From Haloarchaeobius litoreus (lineage in GTDB: Archaea > Halobacteriota > Halobacteria > Halobacteriales > Natrialbaceae), in contig NZ_JANHJR010000004.1 of the NCBI RefSeq assembly GCF_024495425.1, positions 62,001 through 126,000 on the forward strand: 64,000 nt of DNA, in the 5' to 3' direction. Of the stretch, positions 8,380-17,698 are shown in pieces. Numbering within the stretch: the first letter of the stretch is position 1; the number at the start of each line of letters is the position of its first letter. A program made the translations under genes and the position numbers. Under the pieces are notes generated by a model, which searched no databases, had not been told where the DNA came from, and worked only from the letters and a program-made list of their open reading frames with translations.

Positions 8380-8526
8380 ATGTTACGATTGCTAAAACGG
8401 CTCTCTCCGAGCTCGGCTGAGACAACGGAACTCCTCGAGTGTCGATCTTGTGGGACCAGTTTAGAGAAGGCACAGAATTCATGCCCCGAATGTAGTTGTA
8501 GTGATATCGCCCGGTACGAGTTATAA
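8380..8526 (+). CDS. 48-residue zinc-ribbon protein
   Basis: The frame from ATG 8380 to TAA 8526 encodes MLRLLKRLSPSSAETTELLE followed by CRSCG and CPECSC, a two-knuckle zinc ribbon. A basic, amphipathic N-terminus precedes it. It lies directly after another zinc-ribbon protein and converges with rbsK. Function unknown; the Cys pattern is the main evidence that it is real. Confidence 0.6.
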   Translation: MLRLLKRLSPSSAETTELLECRSCGTSLEKAQNSCPECSCSDIARYEL

Positions 8527-8550
8527 GCAGTTCTTCATCGCTTGCCCTCT

Positions 8551-9462
8551 TCAGTCGTCCAGTGTATCGATGTCATCGAGGGTCGGGAGGGCCGGGACGA
8601 CGTCGAACTCGGTTGTCGTCACTGCCCCCGCCCGACAGCCGAACCGTGCCGCTTCGACTGTCGATGCTCCGTCGGCCAGCGCGACGGCGAACGCGGCGTT
8701 GAACGCGTCTCCCGCCCCTGTCGTGTCGACGACGTCGACTGTGGGCGTTGGAACGTGCGTTTGACCATCCGCGTCCCGGACGATGGCACCATCTCCCCCT
8801 TGAGTCGTGACGACGGTGCGGACACCCAGTTCCAGCAGGTCCGCGCCCACATCGACGTCCTCGTCCGGTGACAGTCCAGCGAGCACACGCGCCTCGCTCT
8901 CGTTGGGCGTCAGGTAGTCGACGTTCCGAAGCACATCCATCGGGAGTTCACGAGCCGGTGCAGGGTTCAACACGACATCAACCCCACATTCGGCAGCTGT
9001 CTCGACGGCGGCCCGAACCGCGTCGTCATCGACCTCGAGTTGGACGAGCAAAACGTCGCAGTCGTCGATTCGGTCTGCCGCGTCGGCTACCTGCTCGCGC
9101 CCGAGGTGGTAGTTCGCACCGGGGACGACTACAATTTCGTTCTCGCCGCGGTCATCAACCAAGACAGTCCCGACGCCAGTATGCGTCTCGACCTGTGAGA
9201 CTGCGCTGGCGTCGACACCTTCGCGATCCCAGAGGTCGAACGCGTCCGCGGCGTAAGCGTCACCGCCGACACAGCCAATGAAGACCGCATCAGCACCGAG
9301 TCTGGCCGCGCCGATTGCCTGGTTCGACCCCTTCCCGCCGGGTACTTCCCTGTAGGTCGACCCGGTGACGGTCTCACCGGGGACCGGGAACCGGGGGACC
9401 TCCGTGACGAGACCGACGTTGTAGCTGCCGACGACGGCGATCGCGGGCTCAGTACTCCCCAT
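8551..9462 (-). CDS. rbsK: ribokinase-family sugar kinase
   Basis: The ATG at 9462 is chosen because it gives the family start MGSTEPAIAVVGSYNVGLV. Family signatures are PGGKGSNQAIGAARLGA near residue 45 and DTTGAGDAFNAAFA near residue 250, where the Asp of GAGD is the catalytic base. The enzyme phosphorylates ribose or a related sugar, or a nucleoside, in the cytoplasm. It overlaps deoC by 14 bp in one operon, which suggests breakdown of deoxyribonucleoside or ribonucleoside sugars. The exact substrate cannot be read from sequence. Confidence 0.88.
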   Translation of the reverse strand: MGSTEPAIAVVGSYNVGLVTEVPRFPVPGETVTGSTYREVPGGKGSNQAIGAARLGADAVFIGCVGGDAYAADAFDLWDREGVDASAVSQVETHTGVGTVLVDDRGENEIVVVPGANYHLGREQVADAADRIDDCDVLLVQLEVDDDAVRAAVETAAECGVDVVLNPAPARELPMDVLRNVDYLTPNESEARVLAGLSPDEDVDVGADLLELGVRTVVTTQGGDGAIVRDADGQTHVPTPTVDVVDTTGAGDAFNAAFAVALADGASTVEAARFGCRAGAVTTTEFDVVPALPTLDDIDTLDD

Positions 9463-10129
9463 CTCCCCGTCCCCCCTCGACGATCGCGACGCCACTAGAG
9501 GAACCGAGCAGTTCCGCACCAGCATCCAGTAGTTCGTTTGCATCATCGAGCGTCCGGATGCCGCCGCTTGCCTTCACGCCAACATGCTCGGGTGCGCGCT
9601 CGGCGAGGAACTCGACGCGCTCTACAGTTGCTTTGCCTCCTTCGCCCCACCCACTCGAGGTCTTGATGTAGTCGAAGCCCGCCTCGATCGCGAGTTCGGT
9701 GATGCGCTCGGACTCAGCCTCGTCGAGCGCGCCGAGTTCCAACATCGCCTTGCAGACAGCGTCACCGGACGCCTCGACGACCAGTTCCATTTCCTCGCGA
9801 AGCTTCTCGTCCATACCGGACTTGAGATAGCCGATGTTCGGCATCACGTCAACCTCCTCGGCACCCGCCGCGACGGCGTCACGAACAGCAGCCGCCTTCG
9901 CGATTCGATTGTCCCCACCCATGGGGAACCCGGCGGCCGAGCAGACGGTTACGTCGGTCCCATCGAGCCGTTCCCGCGCAAGCGAGACCCAGCAGGGCAA
10001 CACCATCGCACCGTCAAACCCGTACTCGACGCACTCGTCGCAGAGCTCGATAATCCTGTCACGATCGGCAGTCGGCCCTACTTCCGTGTGTTGAATCGTC
10101 GAGGCAATCTCGTCCGGTGTTCTGTCCAT
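9449..10129 (-). CDS. deoC: deoxyribose-phosphate aldolase
   Basis: DeoC cleaves 2-deoxyribose 5-phosphate to glyceraldehyde 3-phosphate and acetaldehyde. The start at 10129 (MDRTPDEIASTIQHTEVG) fits the family; an upstream Met at 10162 adds 11 residues of doubtful value. The Schiff-base lysine lies in YIKTSSGWGEGGKAT, and the second active-site lysine in GVKASGGIRT. The gene is first in a two-gene operon with the ribokinase, giving a coherent deoxynucleoside sugar salvage route. Confidence 0.9.
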   Translation of the reverse strand: MDRTPDEIASTIQHTEVGPTADRDRIIELCDECVEYGFDGAMVLPCWVSLARERLDGTDVTVCSAAGFPMGGDNRIAKAAAVRDAVAAGAEEVDVMPNIGYLKSGMDEKLREEMELVVEASGDAVCKAMLELGALDEAESERITELAIEAGFDYIKTSSGWGEGGKATVERVEFLAERAPEHVGVKASGGIRTLDDANELLDAGAELLGSSSGVAIVEGGRGDGEY

Positions 10130-10150
10130 GCAGCCACGTGCCCGCACGTG

Positions 10151-10648
10151 ATGATAAACCAATGGGGACTGCTCTTCGTCTGCAAAGTCGAGACCGGGGT
10201 TGCTGAAGCACCGGGTAAGAAGACCGTCGATGGTGACCTCGACATCACCAACTTCGCCGCACTCGCCTACATGACGGACACAGCGAGTTGTATCCGCTGA
10301 ATTGACTGAAGCAGGACTACTACTTCAGCAAGCCTATCGCTCGCTGTGACGACTCGAATTCCGAGCAAACCACGCAGTTGAACCGGAAGCAGTCGGCTCG
10401 CCGCACCCACTACGTCCACACGCTCTCCAAGCACATCGTTGAACGATGCGTTGAGTAGGGCGTTGGAACGGTCGTGGTGGGCGACCTCTCCGGAGTCCGT
10501 GACGACGAGGAAAACGGCAAGTCGAAGAACTGGGGCAAGCACAGCAACTGGGACTTACATTCGTGGGCGTTCGACCGCTTAAGCTACTTGTTGACCTACA
10601 AAGCGGAGATGGAAGAGGTCGAGGTGCTCCTCGAGTTCTTGGAAGAAC
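10151..10648 (+). pseudogene. decayed IS1341-type TnpB
   Basis: The translation starts WGLLFVCKVETGVAEAPGKKT, with DGDLDITNFAAL in place of the usual GIDLGI-NFAA active-site region. It resumes in other frames as ARRTHYVHTLSKHIVERCVE, a stop, then VGDLSGVRDDEENGKSKNWG and a stretch containing LHSWAFDRL. Both ends of TnpB are missing, and there are a frameshift and an in-frame stop. The 345-bp terminal-repeat element is inserted at 10649, cutting the reading frame. Confidence 0.8.
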
Positions 10649-10993
10649 GGCTCTATTGAAATGCCCAGTCGCGAACAGGACGGATAGGTGTAATCGTTAG
10701 ATGTAGGCACTGCATTTACCGCTTGATAGCGATACCTACAACAACGGTTCCGGCTGCTGCAAGAAGCAACCCCACTCCGGCGAGGGCACCGACTAATTGA
10801 CTCGCCAAGAGGCAAACGATTGCGAGCAGTGTCATCTGAACCCCCGCAAACATCGCTTTCACGTTCGGTTCATTTTCATCCATAGAGGATTACGACAGGT
10901 ACGACTGACAAGTCGTTACCGGTCGATACGCAATCCTACTTACCGGCAGTTTCACCGCAGATAGTATCTGATGAAGAGGGTTTCAACAGAGCT
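10649..10993. mobile_element. 345-bp terminal-repeat element A, carrying a 55-residue ORF
   Basis: The left end reads GGCTCTATTGAAATGCCC, and the reverse complement of the right end reads AGCTCTGTTGAAACCC. Flanking 8-mers are GGAAGAAC (10641-10648) and GGAAGAGC (10994-11001), 7 of 8 identical, as a decayed target duplication would be. Subterminal sequence 10663-10702 matches the inner right end of element B (18998-19037), and the other end matches element B's left end. There is no transposase inside. Ends and 8-bp duplication suggest mobilisation by an IS6-type transposase. Confidence 0.65.
10716..10883 (-). CDS. 55-residue two-helix membrane protein inside element A
   Basis: An ATG at 10883 opens a frame ending in TAA at 10716. 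After a polar start (MDENEPNVKAM) come two hydrophobic segments, FAGVQMTLLAIVCLLASQLV and a stretch ending LLLAAAGTVVVGIAI, closed by KR. It is predicted to be a small inner-membrane hairpin. It is the only cargo of element A. No family is recognised. Confidence 0.55.
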   Translation of the reverse strand: MDENEPNVKAMFAGVQMTLLAIVCLLASQLVGALAGVGLLLAAAGTVVVGIAIKR

Positions 10994-11044
10994 GGAAGAG
11001 CAGCAGTAGCCGACGGGTTCCAGTAATCCGCCACCGAGAGCCCA

Positions 11045-11072
11045 TTTTTCACTCCCTGACCGGGTGAGGGAG
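11045..11072 (+). promoter_or_regulatory. TATA-like box plus GGGTG dyad upstream of the ArdC-like gene
   Basis: TTTTTC at 11045-11050 is followed by CTCCCT (11052-11057), GACCGGGTG and AGGGAG (11067-11072). The same layout, with a constant GGGTG centre and different but still complementary arms, occurs at 20398, 21615, 22600 and 25729. The ATG lies 27 bp downstream. It may be an operator between TATA box and transcription start, or an RNA hairpin in the leader. Confidence 0.65.
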
Positions 11073-11098
11073 AGCAATACCTCCCTCGGAGATTCTCG

Positions 11099-12070
11099 AT
11101 GCCCTGTGAGACACCTCAGACCGATAGTACCGAACCTAACGAATCCCGAGCAAGAGTCGAGTTCGACGATTCCGACAGTCGTCGCGACGAGATGCACGAC
11201 TCGCTCGAAGCGTGGGTCGAACAGTTCGCCGAACTCTCGGACGAAGCGAGAGCCAGCAACGAACTCCAGGAGTGGCTAGACGTCCAGTCACGGTTCCACG
11301 ACTACTCCTATCGGAACACACTCCTGATCAAGCACCAGTGCCCCGAGGCGACACGCGTTGCGGGCTACAACACGTGGCGGAACGAGTTCGACCGTCACGT
11401 CTCGAAGGGCGAGTCGGCGATCTGGATATGGGCACCCATTATCGCGAAGCGATGTCCCGACTGTGGGAACTCACAGTCCTACCACGCCAGCAGCGACTGT
11501 GAGTACGACGAGAGACCACCTGAGGAGTGGGAGAAGGGACTCGTCGGGTTCAAACCCGTGCCCGTGTTCGACGTATCCCAGACCGAGGGTGAACCCCTCC
11601 CCGAGCTCGATACGACTGCCCACGGAGACGGGAGTGAGGACGAACTGCTCGATGCGCTGCTCGAGGCGGCACCGAAGCTGGGAGTTCGTGTGAACCTCGT
11701 ACCTCCCGAGGACTGGACCCACGGAGACGCTGCAGGCGTCTGTACCGAACGAAGCACGTACGATTGCTCCTTGCTCGTCGAGGTCGAGGACGTAGGGAAC
11801 GACGCACAGGTGGCCAGTGTGCTCGCTCACGAATACACTCATGCCCTGCTGCACTTCGACGTCGATGACGTGGACGAACGCGAGAAGCGTGAGGTCGAAG
11901 CTGAGAGTACCGCCTACGTGGTCTCACAATACTTCGGGCTCGATGCCTCGAACAGCGCGTTCTACGTCGCCGCCTGGGAGGGCGAGCCGGCAGAGGCGAT
12001 TCAGGAGCGTCTACAGCGAATTGTGGATACAGCGCAGGAGATCATCGACGCGATCGAACTGACACAGTAG
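11099..12070 (+). CDS. ArdC-like antirestriction/metallopeptidase protein
   Basis: The 323-residue protein has an N-terminal ArdC-type ssDNA-binding region (residues 30-120: FHDYSYRNTLLIKHQCPEAT, then VAGYNTWRNEFDRHVSKGES). A CPDCG insert follows near residue 122. The C-terminal zinc-peptidase motif HEYTH is at residues 244-248, with a downstream Glu in VEAESTAYVV. ArdC proteins coat incoming single-stranded DNA and protect it from restriction during transfer. It is preceded by the GGGTG dyad shared with the tfb genes. Confidence 0.78.
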   Translation: MPCETPQTDSTEPNESRARVEFDDSDSRRDEMHDSLEAWVEQFAELSDEARASNELQEWLDVQSRFHDYSYRNTLLIKHQCPEATRVAGYNTWRNEFDRHVSKGESAIWIWAPIIAKRCPDCGNSQSYHASSDCEYDERPPEEWEKGLVGFKPVPVFDVSQTEGEPLPELDTTAHGDGSEDELLDALLEAAPKLGVRVNLVPPEDWTHGDAAGVCTERSTYDCSLLVEVEDVGNDAQVASVLAHEYTHALLHFDVDDVDEREKREVEAESTAYVVSQYFGLDASNSAFYVAAWEGEPAEAIQERLQRIVDTAQEIIDAIELTQ

Positions 12071-12164
12071 CTGCCAACCTGAGCTGGTCAATCAGTGCTG
12101 TCCTGTACGGCACTCGTCCAACCTCGACAGGTTTACTTGTCAGCGAATGCTAATTTGTAGCACT

Positions 12165-12446
12165 ATGCATGATCTGACTGGCTTCCAGCGCGATCTGCTC
12201 TACGTCATTGCCGGTCTCGACGAACCCAAGGGCCTTACAGTCAAAGACGAGCTCGAAGATTACTACCAGAAGGAGATTCACCACGGCCGCCTCTACCCGA
12301 ACCTCGACACGCTCGTCGACAAGGGACTCGTCGAGAAAGGGCAGATGGACCGTCGGACCAACTTCTACAAGCTGACTCGCCGTGGCCGGCGTGAAATCGG
12401 CGACAGAGGAGAGTGGCAAGCGCAGTACATCGATACTTCGGCCTGA
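12165..12446 (+). CDS. PadR-family winged-helix regulator
   Basis: The ATG at 12165 gives 93 residues starting MHDLTGFQRDLLYVIAGLDE. This is the compact haloarchaeal PadR type: helix-turn-helix around GLTVKDELEDYYQKEIHHGR, a wing with NLDTLVDKGLVEKG, and the conclusion RRTNFYKLTRRGRREI. It has no C-terminal dimerisation extension. Its targets are unknown; no operon partner is close. Confidence 0.82.
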   Translation: MHDLTGFQRDLLYVIAGLDEPKGLTVKDELEDYYQKEIHHGRLYPNLDTLVDKGLVEKGQMDRRTNFYKLTRRGRREIGDRGEWQAQYIDTSA

Positions 12447-12644
12447 GCGGAAGGAATAGAGCGAACCAGTTGGGTGGCAACAATCGCTCCTTGCTGGTTC
12501 GCTATTACGGTGTAGCCTACACCAGTATCAGCAATAGAGTCAATCGAACACACTCTATCTCTCCTAGAACCCACTAAAGAGAGAGATACACGATTAGAAA
12601 TTAGGAATAGACCTTTAATTACGTGCAGGAACAATTGAAACTCG

Positions 12645-14279
12645 ATGGAGGTCACCTTCCAGCACGCGAACCCCCACTCTGGGCACGAGTCGGTACTAAT
12701 CCGACTCTCAGGGGACGTGACCGAGCAAACAGCGTGTATCCTCTTCGATTCAGGCACAGACGTCGACGTCGATGGGCTACTCGGGGACGACGAATACCTC
12801 ACAGCAATCGTCCTCACCCATGCTCATCTGGACCATTACGCAACCCTAGGCACGAATCTGCGTGATGGCGCTCCCGTCTACACCTCCGAACCGACAGCGG
12901 CTATCCTCGACACTGTCCTGACCGAAGCAGCAACCAACTACGACATCTCAAACGTCGACGCTGTCGTCGACGCACTCGAACCGATTTCGGACTGGACGAC
13001 AGTCCTGGGCGATGTCGAACTTCGACCCGTTCCAGCCGGACATACACCTGGTGCAGCCGGGTTTCTGATTCGGTTCGACGACGGTGGTGAGACCAGAACG
13101 ATGCTCGTGACCGGGGACTGGACGCAGCGATCTGCTGCCGGGTTCCCCGGTCTCCCCACGACGCTCTCGCCCGACGCCGTCTTCCTGACTGGCGCAACCA
13201 ACGAAGAGTTCGAGGGCGAACTCACCGCCGCCGTCGAGACGATTCTCGAGCGCGTGCAGGCCGGGTCGACCGTCCTCGTCACCGCCAGTGGACTGGCCGG
13301 CGTTCACATCGCCGCACTCCTGGCCAAACTCGACACGAACGACATCGATCCGCCATCAGTCTCGATTACTGGTCACGCCGCGAAACTGTACGAAACCCTC
13401 GGGTACGACTATTCAACTGTAACGTCTGTTCCGACGTTCGACGATCCTGATGCAATCCTCGAACCCGGCACTGTGACCATCGCCGGGCCGGAGGTACCTG
13501 TCGAGGGGAGCGCTGCGAAGTTCTACGACTGCGTTCAAGACGACCCGGGGGCAACGCTAGTACAGCTCACGAGCGGGAGTGTCTCACCGGTCGAGTCTGC
13601 CGGCTGTACCGTCGACCGCTTCCAGTACAGCAACCATCCACCAGAGGCGGCTGTCGACGACCTCGTCGAGGACCTTGCCCCGAGACAGGTCGTCATGATG
13701 CACCAGTCCGGGCCAGCGCTCTCCCGGTACAAGGACCGCTACGACAGCTTCGTGTGGGCAACCACGGACTGGGACGAATACAAAATCTACGAAGATGGGA
13801 CATGGGTGGCACCACCGTGGGTGAACGACCGTGTCGCCCGCCGGCTTCGTAGCCAGCAGTACGGAAACGGGAGCAGCCTCGGCTCGTTCATCGACACCGA
13901 GGGAGTACTGTCTGATGTGGAACGGAACGAGGTCAGCCTGGAAGCAGAGGGTCTCGATGCCTCCGCGTTCAGGACCTGGTCTCAACAATCGACTCCGTAC
14001 CCACCGAAGTTGGAGTCTTCGACCCAGAATACTGAACCAGAGTTCGAAGATACGGATACTAGCATTTCCAAGCACTTTGAAGAGATTGAATCACGTCTTT
14101 CCCGAGTCGAACAGTCGCTCACTGACAAAGAGAAGGCTGATTCATCCACCCATGAGGTTCAAATCGTCGACGCTGGCGACGGTACTCTTCTCTTGCGTCT
14201 TCTAAATCCAGATGCTATAACACGAAATCTGACACATGGTGAGATGATCAAGATTCGAGTGGTGGACACATCTGACTAG
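12645..14279 (+). CDS. metallo-beta-lactamase-fold hydrolase with beta-CASP-like layout
   Basis: The metal motif THAHLDH lies at residues 58-64. Further metal ligands are likely in PAGHTPGA, VTGDW and VMMHQSGP (about residue 350). A long middle domain between VTGDW and VMMHQ resembles the beta-CASP insertion of nucleases. Residues 440-495 are polar, with a short coiled coil (ISKHFEEIESRLSRVEQSL). It could act on RNA or DNA, but no substrate is proven. It stands alone, with an AT-rich upstream region. Confidence 0.7.
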   Translation: MEVTFQHANPHSGHESVLIRLSGDVTEQTACILFDSGTDVDVDGLLGDDEYLTAIVLTHAHLDHYATLGTNLRDGAPVYTSEPTAAILDTVLTEAATNYDISNVDAVVDALEPISDWTTVLGDVELRPVPAGHTPGAAGFLIRFDDGGETRTMLVTGDWTQRSAAGFPGLPTTLSPDAVFLTGATNEEFEGELTAAVETILERVQAGSTVLVTASGLAGVHIAALLAKLDTNDIDPPSVSITGHAAKLYETLGYDYSTVTSVPTFDDPDAILEPGTVTIAGPEVPVEGSAAKFYDCVQDDPGATLVQLTSGSVSPVESAGCTVDRFQYSNHPPEAAVDDLVEDLAPRQVVMMHQSGPALSRYKDRYDSFVWATTDWDEYKIYEDGTWVAPPWVNDRVARRLRSQQYGNGSSLGSFIDTEGVLSDVERNEVSLEAEGLDASAFRTWSQQSTPYPPKLESSTQNTEPEFEDTDTSISKHFEEIESRLSRVEQSLTDKEKADSSTHEVQIVDAGDGTLLLRLLNPDAITRNLTHGEMIKIRVVDTSD

Positions 14280-14366
14280 CCCAAATATTTAGCTACAAAA
14301 TATTAATTTAATTTTTAATATAATATTAAGGGTTTCATATGGCGACATCTGAAAAGCCAATGGTAT

Positions 14367-15690
14367 ATGCCATTGGAAAATTCTAACCGGCGAAGCGTGT
14401 TGAAAGCGATTGGCAGCACCACAGCACTCGCAAGTTTTGCTGGGGTAGGAGGCGCAAGGTCTGGAAAGGGGACGGAGCATCCCCCAGAGCCGCCGGAGGA
14501 TTTCGAGTACAGAACAGTTGGAGACGATGTCAAGAATGCCGTCGGCCACCTGTGGTGGTTGCTGACTGTCGACCACGATAGAATCGACGATCTGTTGGCG
14601 AAAATCACCCGCGAGTATGAATGCAACTCGACAAAAACAGGAAGTAGTCAACGAGCTTCGTTCAACCTACCAGGTGGAAGTCGAGCGGACCGAACAAGAC
14701 GAACGAGAACTCACGTACCACCTCGCTGGATCAAGAGTCCGTCCATTACACGAGACGGAGATTGGGCGAAATACACTGGAAGGTTCAAACCGCGCTGAAG
14801 AAGCCGTTCAAAGTGTTGCCGAAAGTGTAAGTGCTGGCCTAAGGCAGGAGGCTGAGCCGAGGGTTGAACCGATGCACGACGAAGATATCCACGAAAGAAT
14901 GGCAGAGGCCGCAGTCGAGGGGACGGACTACGAGAGCGAGGTCGATACTGTGAAAGAGGCAGCAGTGGAACCCGACACTTGGACTCAAAAATGTCGAGTA
15001 TGTTCCAAAGATTGGATGTCTCTGGGTGACAATTTCGATATAATCAATATTTCTCCAGATGTTGTTGAACAGGAGATCCGACAAGCAATCCGAGCCATTG
15101 ACGAGTCGGCGATCCCCCATCATATGTACGTTCCGGGAGGAGAGACAATTGGGGTCATGAACCTTCTCTCGGTGATAGATCCGAGAATCGATGTGCTTGA
15201 GGTAGAGGTCACAGGTGCAGCACCAGATGAGGCCCAAGAACACTGGTTTAGGGTAGAGGATGGCGGATCCGAAGACGACGATTTGACCGAAGTTGGACGA
15301 GCCCTGCATTTCATGCAGGACCTGTCCCATCCCCTACACACCGGCGCAATTGGTCCGCAAGTGCTCGCCACCCAAGGCACAATCCATGACGCGTATCGGT
15401 ATTTTGTAGAGGACAACTGGGAGAACGCGGAAGATACTCAAAACCCGCTCATTTACCAATTCAATCAGGGCACAGAGAACGAACAGTTGGCGGCTTCGAT
15501 GAAAACAGCTTGCGAGGCGGTGGCGGAATCTGTAGCGCCCTATTCCGAACAGGTTTACGAGACAATCCTCAACAATGGCCTCAATAACCGTGATGACTGG
15601 GCTTACACCGTCGAAGGTTCGGCAATCGCTGGTATGTGGAACCTCGGCGCCTACTCCCACGGAAGGGTTAGCCTGATTAGCTTCGACTGA
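14367..15690 (+). pseudogene. Tat-exported zinc phospholipase C-like protein, split by a frameshift
   Basis: The first frame begins with a twin-arginine signal (SNRRSVLKAIGSTTALASFAG) and stays coherent to about residue 88. The second frame carries the rest to 15690, including ALHFMQDLSHPLHTGAIGP and a stretch with NWENAEDTQNP, resembling the metal-binding helices of zinc-dependent phospholipase C. The two frames meet near an A5 run at about 14632-14637, and one base removed would join them. A real mutation, a sequencing error or phase variation could explain it. A CRVCSKDW segment is also present. Confidence 0.65.
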
Positions 15691-15886
15691 GATATCAGTA
15701 CTTGATGATGATTGCTCTCAGGAAGTACCTGTACTCGTCTAACCGTCGCTGCGATTACTAGGAAAGTTGACCCAGTCAGTATGAGGGCTGCTCCTGGTGG
15801 TCGTTCGTACTCAACACACCAGCCGACGACGTATCGAATCACCTGATAATCACAGCAATGGAAGAAAAGTCATAATTACTATATAA

Positions 15887-17107
15887 ATGGTGAACATGGA
15901 CCGAAGGAAGTTCCTGTCGATAGCGGCTATTAGTGCGAGTACAGTCCCAGGCTGTCTGTCGTTGATCTCGGCCTCACACTCGGACAGGCCCCTGCCGGAC
16001 GTTCCCACCGGAGCTTGGACACAGTACGGAGCCAACGAGGAAAATACGTTCACAACAAACGTATCCGCTCCATCACAGGGGAACCTAGCGTGGGTGTCGG
16101 ACGCCTTCACACGCTGGCAGCCGGTAGTCTCCGATGGAACGGTATACATGACGAACTTCGACCCCAGCCTCGATGGAAGTGCGATTGCACTCGACGCAAA
16201 GGACGGCACCGAACAGTGGCGCACCACACTCAACGCCAGCGGGGAAAACGGGAGTGTTCTCGTTGACGACCTGTTCATCGTGGCGTACGACACGGAACTT
16301 GCCGCACTCGATTCCAAGACAGGCGAGCGGGTTTGGACGAAAACAACGAACGGAATCGACTTTTCGGAACAGATCGTTGCGGACGAAACCACCGGGGTCG
16401 TACTGGTTGCTTCTGACGACGGTATCGAGGCGTTCGAGGCAGTGACAGGAGAGAAACGCTGGGAAACCAACACGGTACGTCGACCCAACCTTGCCCCTGC
16501 TGTGTACGACGGACGAGTGTTCGCCGTCGAGAACGTAGATGAAGCGCCATCTCTCGTTGCCATCTCCATGGAGGATAGTTCGGAGCGTTGGCGGAGTGAG
16601 CTTACGTCAGCACCCGAGTCCGCTGCGCCCGTTGCGACCCAGGACGGAGTGATCGTGGACGACGCGCACACGCTCGTCGTCTATAACAGGGAAACTGGCG
16701 ACCAGCGCCGTGAACTCTACTCGTTCGGCGAGGGCACATATGATGCACCTCGGACAGTTGCCGTCGACGACGGAACCGTGTTCGCTACCAATGAGTCTAG
16801 GGCCGTCGCACTCGACAGCGAAACCGGAACGGAACGATGGCGCCGCGACGCTCCATCGTACGACCATGGAATCTGTATCGGAGCCGAAACCGTCGTGGTC
16901 CCGGTCGACGACCCCGAGTTTTCACCCAGGAAGAAGACGATCACCGCGCTCGATCGTGAATCAGGCGAGAGACGCTGGCGCTACGCGTTAGATCGAGGTC
17001 ATCACGTCTTGGTACCGCCGGTACTGGTCGACGGAGCTGTGTTCTTTTCAGACCCCACCATCGACGGTCTCGCGGCTCTCGGTGACGTGCCGCCACAGGA
17101 TAGCTAG
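15887..17107 (+). CDS. Tat lipoprotein with PQQ-type beta-propeller
   Basis: The N-terminus MVNMDRRKFLSIAAISASTV followed by PGC combines a twin-arginine motif and a lipobox, so the protein is exported folded and lipid-anchored outside the membrane. The rest consists of propeller blades with the signature AxDxxTGxxxWR: ALDAKDGTEQWRT, ALDSKTGERVWTK, AFEAVTGEKRWET, ALDSETGTERWRR and ALDRESGERRWRY. Such propellers usually act as scaffolds. Whether it binds PQQ is uncertain. Confidence 0.85.
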   Translation: MVNMDRRKFLSIAAISASTVPGCLSLISASHSDRPLPDVPTGAWTQYGANEENTFTTNVSAPSQGNLAWVSDAFTRWQPVVSDGTVYMTNFDPSLDGSAIALDAKDGTEQWRTTLNASGENGSVLVDDLFIVAYDTELAALDSKTGERVWTKTTNGIDFSEQIVADETTGVVLVASDDGIEAFEAVTGEKRWETNTVRRPNLAPAVYDGRVFAVENVDEAPSLVAISMEDSSERWRSELTSAPESAAPVATQDGVIVDDAHTLVVYNRETGDQRRELYSFGEGTYDAPRTVAVDDGTVFATNESRAVALDSETGTERWRRDAPSYDHGICIGAETVVVPVDDPEFSPRKKTITALDRESGERRWRYALDRGHHVLVPPVLVDGAVFFSDPTIDGLAALGDVPPQDS

Positions 17108-17355
17108 TTCCTCGCACCACCGCATTCTCGTTGCGGAGAGTCGGTATAGCACTCAGGCCTCACTTCCCTGTGAATAGAGTTCAGGTTGGCTTCCTCGTGT
17201 GTGTCGTGGGTTCAACGGAGGATGAACTCGGTGGCTTGCCTGTCGTTGAGGCAGTCCGAAAGTTCACCGACGTTCGTAAAAACACTATCACCTCAGAAAG
17301 TCCGAAGCCGGTATCCCTACTACATTGCAGACACAATGTCGACTCAATTAGGGAC

Positions 17356-17574
17356 ATGGACGGTGGTTCCACTCCGATTCCCCCGTTCGCAGAGGAGGCC
17401 CTCGCTGTACTCCAGGACAGCATAGATGATTCCTCGGGGATCGAAGAGCAATCTGCGCTCGAGGCGCTTGAGGCCGAAGGGTTCAGTACTGCTGATTCTA
17501 AGGAAGCGCTCGAAATTCTCGAGCTTCGGGGCTACCTCTACCGCGTCGAAAACCAGCTCCGGATTACGGAGTAA
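17356..17574 (+). CDS. small winged-helix-like protein
   Basis: The ATG at 17356 is chosen over an upstream frame that reads noncoding sequence. The 72-residue product has the layout PPFAEEALAVLQDSIDDSSG, then three helices and a short beta wing (ILELRGYLYRVENQLRITE), typical of small haloarchaeal DNA-binding folds. Its stop codon lies inside the 8-bp target-like duplication at the left edge of element B (17568-17575), so element B inserted exactly at its end. Confidence 0.55.
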   Translation: MDGGSTPIPPFAEEALAVLQDSIDDSSGIEEQSALEALEAEGFSTADSKEALEILELRGYLYRVENQLRITE

Positions 17575-17698
17575 TGGTTCTGTTGAAATCCTCTTAGTCA
17601 GACACCATCTGCGGTGAAACAGTCGGTAGGTAGGATTGCATACATAGCAGTCAAATAGCTGAAGATTTTGGAAATCCTCTCCGAGAGGGATCTGTTCT

